Below are positions 39,201 through 49,468 of a stretch of 64,000 nucleotides of DNA, one piece after another (position 1 is the stretch's first letter; each line of letters starts with the position of its first letter). Under the pieces are notes generated by a model. It was not told the DNA's origin, searched no databases, and worked only from the letters and a program-made list of their open reading frames with translations. The DNA comes from Luzula sylvatica (lineage: Eukaryota; Streptophyta; Magnoliopsida; Poales; Juncaceae). Where the stretch lies: contig OX326959.1 of the NCBI GenBank assembly GCA_946800325.1, positions 53,160,784 through 53,224,783 on the forward strand, read 5' to 3'. A program made the translations under genes and the position numbers.

Positions 39201-42200
39201 TAATAATTAACAAAATCCATCTCAAAACCAAATAAGATGATTTTGTTATAAATCCAAAAATATATATATCAATGTCAATGTTCTTGAGATGTCAAAATTT
39301 GTCTTTTCGGCTAAACAAAATTTGTAGCCGTATTTTCCCCCCGCAAACAAGACATCTTTAAAGAATCATAAATCGCATAAATGCAAGAACCGAATTAACG
39401 TTAAATGGAAAACTATAATCAAGCATTGTTTTGCTCACCAAAATTACCGAATAATAATAATAAATTTAATTAAAGGTTATCCCCATCATCAAGATATCCC
39501 TTTTTCATTAATATTTTGACTTTGGCCAATCATATTAACTTCTTATTGATATCCTGGCGTAGTAATCAAGAATTGATAATAAATTAACGTGTCGATAAAT
39601 TAACCTTCCTTTGGGCCGATTAAATAAATCACACGTAAAACCGAAAAATTATCACACACTTATTACTATAGATGCATTTGAAATTATATTAAATATTGCC
39701 TTCCTTTGGGCCGGTCATATATTTAAATAATATCAAACACATATATTTTTATATTTTAAAATATAATTAATTTCAACAAGAGAGGTCACTTTGGCGACAT
39801 GTTGCTGACTTTAATTAATTTTAAAACACATACCTTAGACCATTTAATTAAAATTAAATTTATACCGTAATATGGATAATTTCCTTAATTTGAATATTCA
39901 AAATTTGAATATTTTGAACTTTAATATCCATCATTTTCAATTTTCGGATTTTTAATTTTTTTTTTTTTTTTTTTTTTTTTTCCGAATATTAATATCCAGG
40001 ATTTTGAAAGTCCGGATTTTAATATTCAGCTTTTAACATTCAGAATCTAAAAATCCAGAACTAAAAATCCCGAAATTCAAAATCCAGAACTGAAAATCCA
40101 AGTACTAGATTTAAATTCTCAGATTTTAAATTGCTTTAAAAACTGGGAAACTGTATCCAAAACATAAATCCCAGTTTTCCTTTTCCTGAATTTACGAATT
40201 ACGGATTTGAAATACCTTGAGAAAACCGGAATAATAAATCCAAAATCTGTTTCCCAGTTTTTCTTTTCCAAATTTTCAAAATCCAAACTTTAAAATCTTG
40301 AATTTTATATCCCAAATTTCTATATATAGAACTTGTAATCCTGATTTTAATAAACTTAAATAAAACCAGAACTCCAAATTCTAAATTTCTTGAAACAACA
40401 GAAAAACCGAGAAAACAATTTACGTCTTCTCCAAAACATCTCACGAACAGAAACCAAGAGTGGCTCCTCATGTACAGAAGCATAGCTTCGTGAAATTTCA
40501 TGTCTGTTCATTTCATTTATGTGGTCCCATCCTCTCGTCCTTTTCGTCGACGGTGCTCGGATTACCGAATGGAAACCACCATTCTTTCCGAAATTTAACA
40601 GAGAGTGTGAGGGAAAGTATAATTTTTCCAAATAATTTTTCTTTCCCTCAAAATCGAACGACTCGTTTATGACCCATTTCGATAAAAAACGAAATTACCC
40701 GAAATTAATCAAAATTGGACGAGAGAAATCGTTTTAAACCCTATATACTTCGTTTCTCTTCCATCTAAACTTTGATTCACCATAGTTTCGCTCTGATACC
40801 AATTGTTAGGGCGGCGACGATCCGGCACCGCCCGTTAATTAAATAATAAATTAAATTTTGCCCGTACAAACGGACCGTACTAACTATGTGAATTCAACCG
40901 AATTGTCTCAAAATAAAACCGTACCTTAACCGTATGCGGAAGCGTATGGAATCCGTCCGAATTAATGTCGCGCCATCACCGTTGTTGCATCCATGAACCC
41001 TTAGTTGCAAGAATGGAATTCCAAGTACTTTATGATGTCCAATTTAGAGCATTTTTGTTTTTCTCTAATTGATCTCTCTCTCTCTAATCTTAATGGGGCA
41101 GATTTAAGAATGGATTTTTCATCATCATATGTACTTGGGACCAAATTGCTTATATAGCCACGAGACATCTTTTCACAAAGACGTACCTTTTGGGCTCCCT
41201 AATGTGGATTTTCTAATTCAGCCCATCATAGAAAATAGAAGCACCACCCACAACATTCTACACATCAAAAGGCCCACATCCTAATTAACACATTAATGCT
41301 TAAATTTATTAACTAAAATTGGTTACTAAATTCTAAGCATTCAAATGACAATATTACAACACATAATATTTTACATATAAGTCCAATGTTGGAATAATGT
41401 TCCAACATATTATTCGTTCGATCAGTATCCTTTTGAAACATTTAGTTATGCATATAATTTTTTTCATCATGAACGATTTGATTTGTTTTGAAAAAATCAT
41501 GTGGATCGAAAGCCGAAAGCAACTTAAATTGTTTAAGAAATCATACGGAAAAAAATTCTATGCAAAACAAATCGTGAGAAAATACTCGAAACTAAGAGAA
41601 GTATCAATCATCATTTCTTTATTTATTTATGTTCGGTTTTATATTGTACCAGGTCTATCTGGAAACGCAAGAACAAGTCCAATCGGGAGTCTTTTATTTG
41701 GTATATAAATCATTTGAATTAATTAGCAAATTCCTAATTGTCATCGCTATAAAATTCCTCATTTAAACAATTCCTAATTTTATAATTAACCAATTTGAAC
41801 GTATTAACAAGACATTCATAAGAAGCATGTCTAAGTAATCTCTCATTTCCTTGTTTTTAATAGATTAATCGAGAGCGAGAAGGTGATAAAATTAACACAG
41901 AATTAATCAGGAATGTCGTGAATGTATTGGTAGAACTCAAAGGACCGAGAAGAAATCCAATCGAAACCGATTTCGAACCTGCATTGTTCCAGCAAACATC
42001 AGAATATTATTCTGCTAAGTCTTCTGATTGGATTGCTCGACTTTCATATTCTTATTACATGGACAAGGTAATAAATAAATGAAATTTGTCTTGTTATATA
42101 CATCGAAAATGTTTATATTACTAAATTTTACTGATAAGATCTACATATCTGTAAATATGGTTTGTATTGAAGGTGAATGACTGCTTTGCTTCGGACGACA

Positions 42201-42398
42201 GTAGAGCTTCTGATTATTTGTATCCAATTCGCAAAGACATTTTCCTAAAGGCTCGTCTTAAATTAACTTTACACAAAAAATCACAGTTTCTTTTACTTTT
42301 TCTGATTATCTTTTTTTTTTTTACAGATGGTTCGAAATGAACTACTAGATGTACATGCGGAAAAACTCACTGATATGATGAACGGGCCTAGATATTAA
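36289..42398 (+). CDS. Cullin-like protein, N-terminal repeats only (7 exons, 302 aa)
   Basis: Cullins are scaffolds of CRL ubiquitin ligases; the N-terminal repeats bind the substrate adaptor and the C-terminal domain binds RBX1 and carries the NEDD8 lysine. I reconstruct exons 36,289-36,470, 37,383-37,521, 37,603-37,788, 41,653-41,700, 41,864-42,067, 42,173-42,250 and 42,327-42,398. Phases join without a stop and total 909 nt. Cullin landmarks, by comparison with plant CUL1 as I know it, are EFMSLYTLVYNLY (exons 1-2), VLPSLTQKNG and VYWLARIFNIVDRY (exon 3), INREREGDKI and EYYSAKSSDWI (exon 5), and NELLDVHAEKL (exon 7). The product stops where a normal cullin has several hundred more residues, so RBX1-binding and neddylation parts are absent. 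Splice sites are GT-AG except intron 6, which begins GC. Intron 3 holds an LTR element. Similar short cullin-like genes are known in Arabidopsis. It could be a functional dominant-negative form or a decaying copy. Confidence 0.85.
36471..37382 (+). other. Intron 1 of cullin-like gene
   Basis: It starts GTACAG and ends TTTTTTCAG. The first 150 bases or so are shared with the second copy after 49,138. I see nothing coding in the rest. Confidence 0.75.
37841..38445 (-). repeat. 3' LTR of element D
   Basis: 605 bp, bounded TG...CA, about 98-99% like the partner LTR. Its right end, TGTTGGAATAATGTTCCAACA read without its central base, is a near-perfect inverted repeat. A minus-strand TATA box is at 38,187-38,194. 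Confidence 0.92.
38446..38456 (-). other. Polypurine tract of element D
   Basis: ATCTCCCACTT on the plus strand, AAGTGGGAGAT on the minus, directly beside the LTR, as expected for second-strand priming. Confidence 0.8.
38763..38880 (+). repeat. Four tandem 29-30 bp units with GTCTC...GAGAC hairpins
   Basis: CGTCTCCTTTAA starts at 38,763, 38,793, 38,823 and 38,852. Each unit ends with TGAGAC, so every unit can fold into a small GTCTC/GAGAC hairpin. It lies near the 3' end of element D. Confidence 0.85.
39959..39980 (+). repeat. Poly-T run inside element D
   Basis: About 22 T in the non-coding interior. The rest of 38,881-40,789 is AT-rich with no frame that I recognise; CCTTCCTTTGGGCCG occurs twice (39,604 and 39,700). 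Confidence 0.8.
40790..40801 (-). other. Primer-binding site of element D
   Basis: GCTCTGATACCA on the plus strand, TGGTATCAGAGC on the minus, two bases from the LTR. It complements the 3' end of plant initiator tRNA-Met. Confidence 0.88.
40804..41407 (-). repeat. 5' LTR of element D
   Basis: 604 bp. This is the promoter-bearing LTR for the minus-strand element, with CTTATATA on the plus strand (TATATAAG on the minus) at 41,149-41,156. Confidence 0.92.
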
Positions 42399-43060
42399 TA
42401 ACTTGAAAACGAGAAAATTAATTTTCAATTTAAAATTTGAATAATTAATTAAACTTAGTTATAATTTTTGTTCTGATGAAGACATAAAGTATGAACCGAC
42501 TTTTAATTCGGATATTCAAACTTTTTATTTATATTTTCGAGACCGTGAATTAAGTCTTTTTTCTCTAATTTCAATATATGTTTCTTGTTTTGGTTCACAA
42601 CACTAAGGGGCTTTTTGGCAAGAGGTGGAACAGAAAATAGTATTTAAATAGAAAAAGAAAAGAGTGAAATTTTTCAAATTTATTATCTTAATGCTCTAAA
42701 AAAAAATTCTTACGTGGAATAGAAAATAGTTTTGGAGAATGATTCAAACCTATTATTATCCATCTTTTCCATTTGTTTGATTTTGCCAGGATTAAATAGT
42801 TGGGTCCTTTATTTATTTTTCTTACATGGAATATAGTTTTGTGTCGATCTCACAAACTCAATCCACTCTATTTTTTGTGTTCAGGGGAGCAAAGAATATA
42901 ATTTCATCTTATTTCACCTCGGTAGAGTGGGCAGGACCCTTAAACGACTTCATGAGGAGTGAGGGTATAGATTAGAAGCAGGAGCTCAATCTTATTTTTC
43001 TCAAATTACATTCATTTCGAAGTTCTTACAAAACCAGATTTTTATTTCTATATTTAATGA
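42399..43060. other. Intergenic, nothing recognised
   Basis: This is the probable 3' UTR and downstream sequence of the cullin-like gene. It is AT-rich, without a convincing gene, and no transposon ends were found. Confidence 0.6.
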
Positions 43061-43068
43061 AACCCGAC

Positions 43069-44249
43069 CAATGCCGGTCCTGAGATTTTGGAAGCATGTG
43101 ACAAATATTATTAGGAGGTCGTGAAATTATATAATAACATTTCTTTTTACAAAAAAATGTTCAAATTAGTTAAAATATACAAAAAATACTCTATATAATT
43201 ATTCAAATTTTCTTGAAAACTTTGAATTTTCTAATTTGCCAAGAGTTAGGACACACATATTTTCATCACTCAATTTCTTAATACTCCAAAAGGAGAGGCG
43301 AATAGTTGAATGTGATTAGCTTCATCATAATCCATATCTCCATATATACTCCACCACCTCCTGCCACTATATGAATCGTACAGCTCATCATATCAGAGTA
43401 GTGATGTTTAGCGGTGCTCACATTGATTATGTTCAAAATACCCATTCGCATATTAAAATATTTATTATGGAAGAATGAAAAAGAAAAAAAAAACTTCTAA
43501 TTAACCTCGTAAACAGGACAAGTTGTACTGTAACTATGCACATGGCCATAAAATGCGATATCAAATTGACTAAAATTGACTGGCATGAGAGAAAATGACG
43601 AGTTGAATTGACTGGAAAGTACTGAAATTGCACATGCAATTGAAAGAAATTGCTGAAATATAACCTGAAATTAATTGGAATATGAAGAAATTGAACCCAA
43701 TAATGAAATAAATTGCTGAAAATTTGAAAATTGACGGTCAAATGGCAAAACTGAACCTGAAATTTAGAGTCTATGGGGGCAATAATGGAAGACAGTGCCA
43801 AATTTGGGACAATAATGATTGCAACAGTAGCGAATTTGGCGTGTAATTGATAACTTGACTGTAACTAAAGTGGGATGTTCAATTGAAGGATGCAACTATA
43901 GAAATTAGTGAAGGGTCTGTGGTGGGAAGATGAACTAGTGATGATGAATTGACAGGTACAATTGAACGATGATTAATTGGTCTACAATGGTGGGGGTGAA
44001 TTGGTGGCAGAGGGTGGTGGTGGTCGGTTCTCTGGTGGCTGCGCAGGCAAGGCGTAGAGTCGGATAATGTTTGGAAACAACGGAGAAAAGAGGGGGGCCG
44101 TGAGCGTTCCATGTTTGAGTTTATGACAAAGGAGAAAAGGGAGGCCGTGAGTTTTGAGTTTAATACCTAGGTTATAAAAAATGGGAGGCCTAATATTTTG
44201 AGAGGCATGTGACCTGGGCCAACTCGGCCAAAGCCCAGGTCCGGCCCTG
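43069..44249. mobile_element. hAT-type non-autonomous transposon (1,181 bp)
   Basis: The element starts CAATGCCGGTCCTGAG and ends CAGGTCCGGCCCTG. The inverted end reads CAGGGCCGGACCTG, giving imperfect terminal inverted repeats sharing GCCGG-CCTG. An 8-bp duplication AACCCGAC flanks it (43,061-43,068 and 44,250-44,257). Both the 8-bp duplication and the CAGGGCCGG-like end are hallmarks of hAT elements. No transposase frame is present. The interior has a run of short AATTGA/GAAATTG repeats (43,550-43,750), which creates long antisense frames that I do not consider genes. Confidence 0.85.
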
Positions 44250-44257
44250 AACCCGAC

Positions 44258-44420
44258 TTATGGTTACCATGCACACTAATATTGTAAAACACGTTAAACG
44301 GAATAAGGCGAAAACATTTCCAGTTAGGAATTTGGTATCAATCATAGATTATTAGATATTTAACCGGTATAATATGTTGTTCATACATAATGTTCAAACT
44401 ACAAATAAGATCTACTTTAA
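44258..44420. other. Intergenic, nothing recognised
   Basis: 163 bp of AT-rich sequence between the hAT element and the zinc-knuckle pseudogene. Confidence 0.5.
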
Positions 44421-45765
44421 GTGGAAATGAAGAAAAAATTGGAGTCATTTTGGAGGAACCCACAAAGCGTTTCTAAGGCGATTTACCTATACAAACCAAC
44501 AAGCAACTCTAACAATGGAGGATATGGGAACTCACCTCAGAAATCAGCAACGCCAAAGGAATGGCAAAGGACAAAAGAGGATAAAGAAGAAAATATCAAA
44601 TCTACTCAAAGCAACAAAGGAAAGACAACAAAAAATACTCAAGATCTTGGCATAAAAAGTCAAGATGAAGATGGAACGTTGCATGCACAGAGGAATGCTT
44701 CTCGAGCAAGCAAAATTATCATTACGAAAAGCTACACACATCTGGCAATAACTCTACTTCCTATGCCATAGTGCTCATGGGAAATGTTTTGGGAAGCGCA
44801 AAGATATAGCAATGGAAAATGATTGGCAGATAGTGCAAAGAAGACACGCCAAAAGAAGAGCTCAAGTCAGAAAGTTTAATCATGGTAATAAATCCTATTT
44901 AAGCACAAATGTTTCAGATGTCTTTCCTTACAACACAAACTAACACAGTGTAGAGAACCCATTAGGTGTTACAACTGCAAAATGCTAGGTCATATAGCTA
45001 GGTTTTGTAAGCAAAGACAAACCCTAACCAAGCAAGCAAACCCACCAATGGCGCACTTTGAGTACATCTTGGACAACCGACCTTTTGAAAAGACGGTTTA
45101 CTTCCCATCTCGATACAGAGTGAGGCCATAAAATGATTTTCTTATGCGATCATGTTACATGAACATAGTCAATGGGGATGCTAATGCCATGGCCTTTGCA
45201 GACATCAGTGATTTTCTCATAAGAAGATGTGGTGGGCATGGTATGCAATACAGAGTGTACTAGACCTATCCAGCAGATTTTGTTCTCATTTCTGACAGCT
45301 CATAGACGAGTACGAGTGCTGCACCGGAAGCATTTCACCATGGGAAACTTTGAGTTGATTGCAATGCCAGCCGACCTCAGGTGGGGGAAGAGAAAAGAAT
45401 CACCTTTCTTCGAATCTGACCTATGGTTGAGAAATGTCCCCTTTTGGGCCATTAACACACCGGACATTACAAACATTCTCAAAGGAACGGGGTTGCCTAT
45501 CAATATAGGCTCCTATTTTGCACCAGAGGGAGACTACATAGACGTGCCGGTCATGATCTCTTGTGACACACCAGAATACATCACATACTTCCTATCATTC
45601 AAGGAAGGGGACTACGAAAGACGCATCCAAGCCTTCCTGGATGATGTGGAGCAAGTTTTCTTTCCTGAGGACGATGTGCCGGACTACCCAGATGAAGAAG
45701 ATGAGGATGACAACTCAGGACAAGAAGTACATAATGTGGAGGGGGAGGGGAGAGGGAGGCAGTAA
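44421..45765 (+). pseudogene. Broken double-CCHC zinc-knuckle, transposon-type gene
   Basis: Read in pieces over two frames. At 44,910-45,008 two zinc knuckles follow each other, CFRCLSLQHKLTQC and CYNCKMLGHIARFC, both CX2CX4HX4C. The same frame runs to YRVRP and a stop near 45,130, and continues beyond it with NDFLMRSCYMNIVNGDANA to PADFVLISDSS near 45,295. Homologous-looking sequence then goes on in another frame: RVRVLHRKHFTMGNFELIA, then an acidic tail ending at 45,765. Upstream, 44,421-44,771 encodes a Lys/Ser/Asn-rich segment, and 44,812 onward has DWQIVQRRHAKRRAQ. Two zinc knuckles followed by a nucleic-acid-binding-like domain resemble transposon-associated plant proteins with a DUF4283-like region. 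That assignment is from memory of the layout. Stops and at least one frameshift make it non-functional. Confidence 0.6.
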
Positions 45766-46435
45766 CGGACAGAGGGAAGGGTACACAAATTCCCCAAACA
45801 CACCAGCTAGCCACCCTATGCGTCAGTATCAATTGAACGTAAACAGTGGAGTGATACCACAACAACATGTCCCCAAGTGTCCGCGGATTTTCTCTAGGAT
45901 GGTAAAGACTATCATCAATCCGATACAGAAGATCTCGATGAGGGAAGAGAAGCAAGTGGTAGTACAGAAGAAATCTAAGAAGGAAAGGAACGCTAAACCT
46001 GCCAAGAGGGACGGTCTTTACATGGAGGAGATGAAGATGATTGAAAAGGAAAAGCTCAACAGAGCCAAGACAATGGAGAAACCGAGGAAAACACGAGTAC
46101 AAGACATGGTGGTTATGCAGAACAAAGTAGGACCGATCATAGTGTTCCCGAAGAAAGCAATTGAAATACAGTTTGGCAACACTCAGATACGGATGTTACC
46201 ATATTAAATGGACAAGCTCACAGTGGAAAAATCATTGGCCATTATGTTGGCAATGTTAACGACAAACACATCTCAGAAAATGGAGTATTTCATGAATATG
46301 GCGAGGGAAAATGAGGAATTGAGAGCAGGACAGGTAAAGCTTGGCGAGATAGAAATGGGTGACGTTGAAGAAACGGTCCAGGAAGAAATGGTCCAAGAAA
46401 TGACTATCACTGACAGGGCCGATGAAAATGAATAG
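45766..46435 (+). pseudogene. Lys/Glu-rich frames downstream of the zinc-knuckle gene
   Basis: One frame (ending at 46,207) is basic and charged, with the stretches KKSKKERNAKPAKRDG and EKEKLNRAKTMEKPRK. The next (46,208-46,435) is acidic and Met-rich (MARENEELRAGQ, EEMVQEMTI). They could be the C-terminal part of the same transposon-type gene, in shifted frames. I recognise no domain, and the link to the upstream gene rests on adjacency and strand. Confidence 0.35.
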
Positions 46436-47171
46436 GAAGGAGAATTGATTCTCTGGTGTAGTGTTCGTTTGCATCTCAAGAACTCTAGTCAGTTCGTGTC
46501 TCCAGTTGAGAAAGCTAGCAAACAAATGTATGTAATTTGAACGAACTACCACCATGAAGTCTGGCAAGAAGAAAATAGCACAGCAAGGTATTCAGATGGA
46601 GGAGGGGAAGAAGCTCATTGTAGACACGGTTAAGGAAATACTGCAAGCGGGGGGGGGGGGGGGGGGGGGCCGTTGACATATCAGAGGACATGGAGCAAAG
46701 GATCTTTGAATTAGAAGATCATGCCGAGAAGATTTCGAGTCTAATGAAGTTGGGAGAAGTTTGGAAGTCCAATTAAGTTTATGTTAGCTAAGTCGGTTAA
46801 ATCAGTTAAAGTTAGTTTGTGTCTGGTTGTGCCTACTGGGGGACTTGTATCTTTTATATTTTGTTCAGTCTGTCTGTACGAGAGTTAGTAAGGAATATGT
46901 TGTCTTTGAGTCAATGTCAGGGTATGGAAGTCTTGAAGTGAAGGCTAGGAAACTGGGGAAGAAGGTAGTAAAGTTTCAATCAAGTAATGAAAATTTATTT
47001 TTTGTTTTGAGTATGAGTAAAACTGACGAGTGACAGAATTATCTTAGAGTTGGAAAGTACAGCAGTATATCCAACAAGTGTCAGTTCCTTAGCAAAAGTT
47101 TGAAAGTGGTTTCTAGTCAGTGGAAAAAGATCATCAAGTTGAACATATAGAAAAAGAAGATATTAGAGATA
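46436..47171. other. Sequence without a recognised gene
   Basis: The stretch contains a run of 21 G and short charged frames, but nothing convincing. It ends where similarity to the sequence after 35,220 begins. Confidence 0.5.
46649..46669 (+). repeat. Poly-G run (21 G)
   Basis: An unbroken run of 21 G in a context otherwise low in G+C. Such runs are rare in plant DNA, and their length is often unreliable in assemblies. Confidence 0.85.
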
Positions 47172-47766
47172 TTAGAAAGAAACAATACTATTGAATCATC
47201 CTGTTAAAATCTCAAGTATATAAATAATGTATATGATGAAAGCACCACACAAAATCTAATGATCAATAATCATTTGATGTGGTTTCATGTTGAGGCTTAG
47301 AGATATGCGCAAAATAAGGAGTGGGTAACTTCTATAATCATGTCCCATTTTTATATTTAAAATCGTACGACTAAAATCGAAAATTTCATATTTGATATAG
47401 CATCCACATGGCAATGAAGTTGAATTTTTTTTGGGCAAATATTTACGTAAAAGTAAAATAAATTTGTATGGCAAACGGACAATAATACTTTTCAAATTAC
47501 TATCTAATACTATTTACCAATATTTTAAATAGCGTGTACGGGACGCAACGTTTTGACATTTAATTTAGCGTTAGCATAAATCGGACGATATAACGCCGCT
47601 TCACCATCGGAACGGACTTTGATCAAAATTATTATTTTTGTAATACTCCAATATGCATATAAACATAATTTAGTAGCAAAATATTATTGATGATATTAGA
47701 TTTAATATTTTTTTTATACCAACCTCACAAATTAACATAAATAAAAATATCCATCTTTGTGAAAAT

Positions 47767-47767
47767 A

Positions 47768-47825
<58 letters not shown>

Positions 47826-48112
47826 ACAATAAAATAATAATAAAATATTAGTTGTTGTTGTTATTATCATATTTTGAGTATAATAAAAGTAAAAATTATT
47901 ATTATTTATTATTATTATTATAATTATTATTTAATAACAATAATCATTACTATATAACAATTATTATTATTAGTATATTATTATTGTTTGTATTATTACT
48001 ACTATTATTACTATCATTATTTTATTGTTATGATTACTATTGTTATTATTATTATTATTGTGTTGTTGTCGTTATTATGTTAGTGTTATTATTGTTGTTG
48101 CTAAGGTTTATG

Positions 48113-48158
<46 letters not shown>

Positions 48159-48170
48159 CATTATTATTAT
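47767..48170 (+). repeat. (ATT)n and mixed TTA/TTG microsatellites
   Basis: Long runs of ATT (about 47,769-47,823 and 48,113-48,170) with mixed ATT/ACT/TTG between them. Frames here encode only homopolymer-like Asn or Leu stretches. Confidence 0.9.
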
Positions 48171-48869
48171 TTCCACATAAATAAATTTCTCTACAATCTT
48201 TGTAATCACGCTATAGTCCCGCTACGGTCGATATATTTGTACGATTCATTCAATAGAAATCTGCTATAGCGTTGCAGCGAAACAAAACACTACATAGCTA
48301 AATTTTGAAGCGATACAACGTTTACCTCTGAAAATCCGCTATAACGCGCTATAACAATGCTATTTAAAACATCGATATTTACAATGTATATGATGTGCCA
48401 CTTAACCATACTAACATTTAATTCTTACTTATAATTGCTGAAATATTGGAAAGACACATTTTTGTTATAAATGGGAGGTAAAACAACACCTGGAATATAG
48501 AGGGGATAAAACTTCATTATAGATTGAACTATTTGTATTTACAAATAATTAACATGACGTTGCATATAAAGAGAACATGATACTTTTTGATCCAATATGA
48601 ATATTCCAATATGAAAATTTTAATGTGTACATTTCTATGGTCGCACGCGTCCATGATTATCTTATTTTTCATGTCCATACATAATTATATACATAACATA
48701 GTAAGTTATAATTGATACATTAATATTTATAACATTTCATGTATTTTCCGTAATTTTCTAAACGAAAAGTAATATGGGTTCATCGAACCATTTGTGAGCC
48801 TGATCCAGAGAGCCTTAATGTAAACATGATATCTTTTGAGGGTATCTAAGCATTTCTATGGTTCCTTCC

Positions 48870-48876
48870 TATATAG
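48870..48876 (+). promoter_or_regulatory. TATA box of the second cullin copy
   Basis: TATATAG in the same context as copy 1. A CT run (48,899-48,927) follows, then the ATG at 48,957. Confidence 0.5.
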
Positions 48877-48895
48877 AGCAATTCATTCCCTCTTT

Positions 48896-48926
<31 letters not shown>

Positions 48927-48956
48927 CAGTCTCTAACTTCTTTCTGCCCAACAGAA

Positions 48957-49138
48957 ATGGAATTGGGGCACCCTGAAACTCTTCTCAACAACATAGATTG
49001 CTACTTCGATGCAGATTTGCAGTTGGAAACCCTAAAGAAAGGGTTAAACAGGCTCCTAGAATATGTTGTAAACAGAAACCCTAAAAATCAAAACCCATCT
49101 TCCCTGATTGATGCTGATGAGTTCATGTCACTCTACAC
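48957..49138 (+). pseudogene. Exon 1 of a second cullin-like gene, interrupted downstream
   Basis: This 182-bp exon matches exon 1 of the gene at 36,289 in length and splice donor (GTACAG). I see a single coding difference: Val10 in copy 1 is Leu here (GTC to CTC). Intron 1 runs to 49,291 and is then entered by Copia element A. The remaining exons are not in this window. As the transposon nest continues past 64,000, they may lie beyond it. An in-frame ATG at 48,858 precedes the TATA box, so I do not use it. Expression of a full product seems unlikely with more than 14 kb of transposon in the intron. Confidence 0.75.
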
Positions 49139-49468
49139 GTACAGATCCTCTGATTTGATTCTCCATCTTGTGTTTTTTTGTTATTTTTCAAGGATACAGG
49201 TTTCGATCTGCATACATATACAGATCAGAAGTATTAGATTTATGTTTTAGTTTTTCGTAATTTGTCCCTAGGTTTTCTATCATCTTTTTGTTGAAATTTG
49301 CGCAGCGATTTAACATTCAAATACTAATTTTATTACACAAATTTTTTATTACAAAACTAACACACACTCTCTTTCTCTCTCTTAATTATTTTCTCTCTCT
49401 AGAAACTATTCCTAACTCTATTTCTTTTTTTCTTTACGTGGCTTCACTCTTTCTTGCTCTACCTGATG

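Larger units (their letters stand above)
37841..41407 (-). mobile_element. Element D: non-coding LTR retroelement in intron 3
   Basis: Two direct repeats, 37,841-38,445 and 40,804-41,407, begin TGTTAGGGCGGCG and end TTCCAACA. The five bases TATTA stand on both sides (37,836-37,840 and 41,408-41,412). On the minus strand the right LTR is followed by TGGTATCAGAGC, the binding site for initiator tRNA-Met, and the left LTR is preceded by AAGTGGGAGAT, a polypurine tract. The element therefore reads right to left, opposite to the host gene. Its 2.36-kb interior has no gag, protease, integrase or reverse transcriptase that I can find, so it must be moved by proteins from elsewhere (LARD-like; Copia affinity suggested by the priming and polypurine sites). 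I count about eight substitutions and one indel between the LTRs, a fairly recent insertion. Confidence 0.93.
47172..49291 (+). repeat. Second copy of the cullin upstream region and 5' end
   Basis: Begins TTAGAAAGAAACAATA, matching TTAGAGAGAAACAATA at 35,218. It continues through the same landmarks: AATAATGTATATGATGAAA, GAGTGGGTAA, microsatellites, CGTAATTTTCTAAACGAAAA, TATA box, CT run, exon 1 and the start of intron 1. Similarity stops at 49,291, where an LTR begins. About 560 bp (48,175-48,735) have no match in copy 1, and the microsatellites differ strongly. Confidence 0.9.

Noticed and set aside
40199..40672. Frames of 70-100 codons on both strands in element D
   Set aside because: They overlap one another on opposite strands in the non-coding leader and show no gag or other domain.
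42600..43060. Possible second small DNA transposon after the cullin gene (GGGGCTTTTTGGCAAG)
   Set aside because: I could not find a matching inverted end or a target duplication.
43433..43801. 122-codon minus-strand frame
   Set aside because: It lies inside the hAT element and reads the antisense of AATTGA-type repeats. No domain or conservation evidence.
43879..44112. 77-codon minus-strand frame rich in Pro/His
   Set aside because: It lies inside the same hAT element; the composition comes from local GTGG repeats.
47670..48184. Frames encoding poly-Asn and poly-Leu
   Set aside because: They are translations of ATT/TTA microsatellites.
48858..49250. Longer start for the second cullin copy (130 codons from 48,858)
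   Set aside because: That ATG precedes the TATA box, the extra residues come from the CT run, and the 3' end reads into intron 1.
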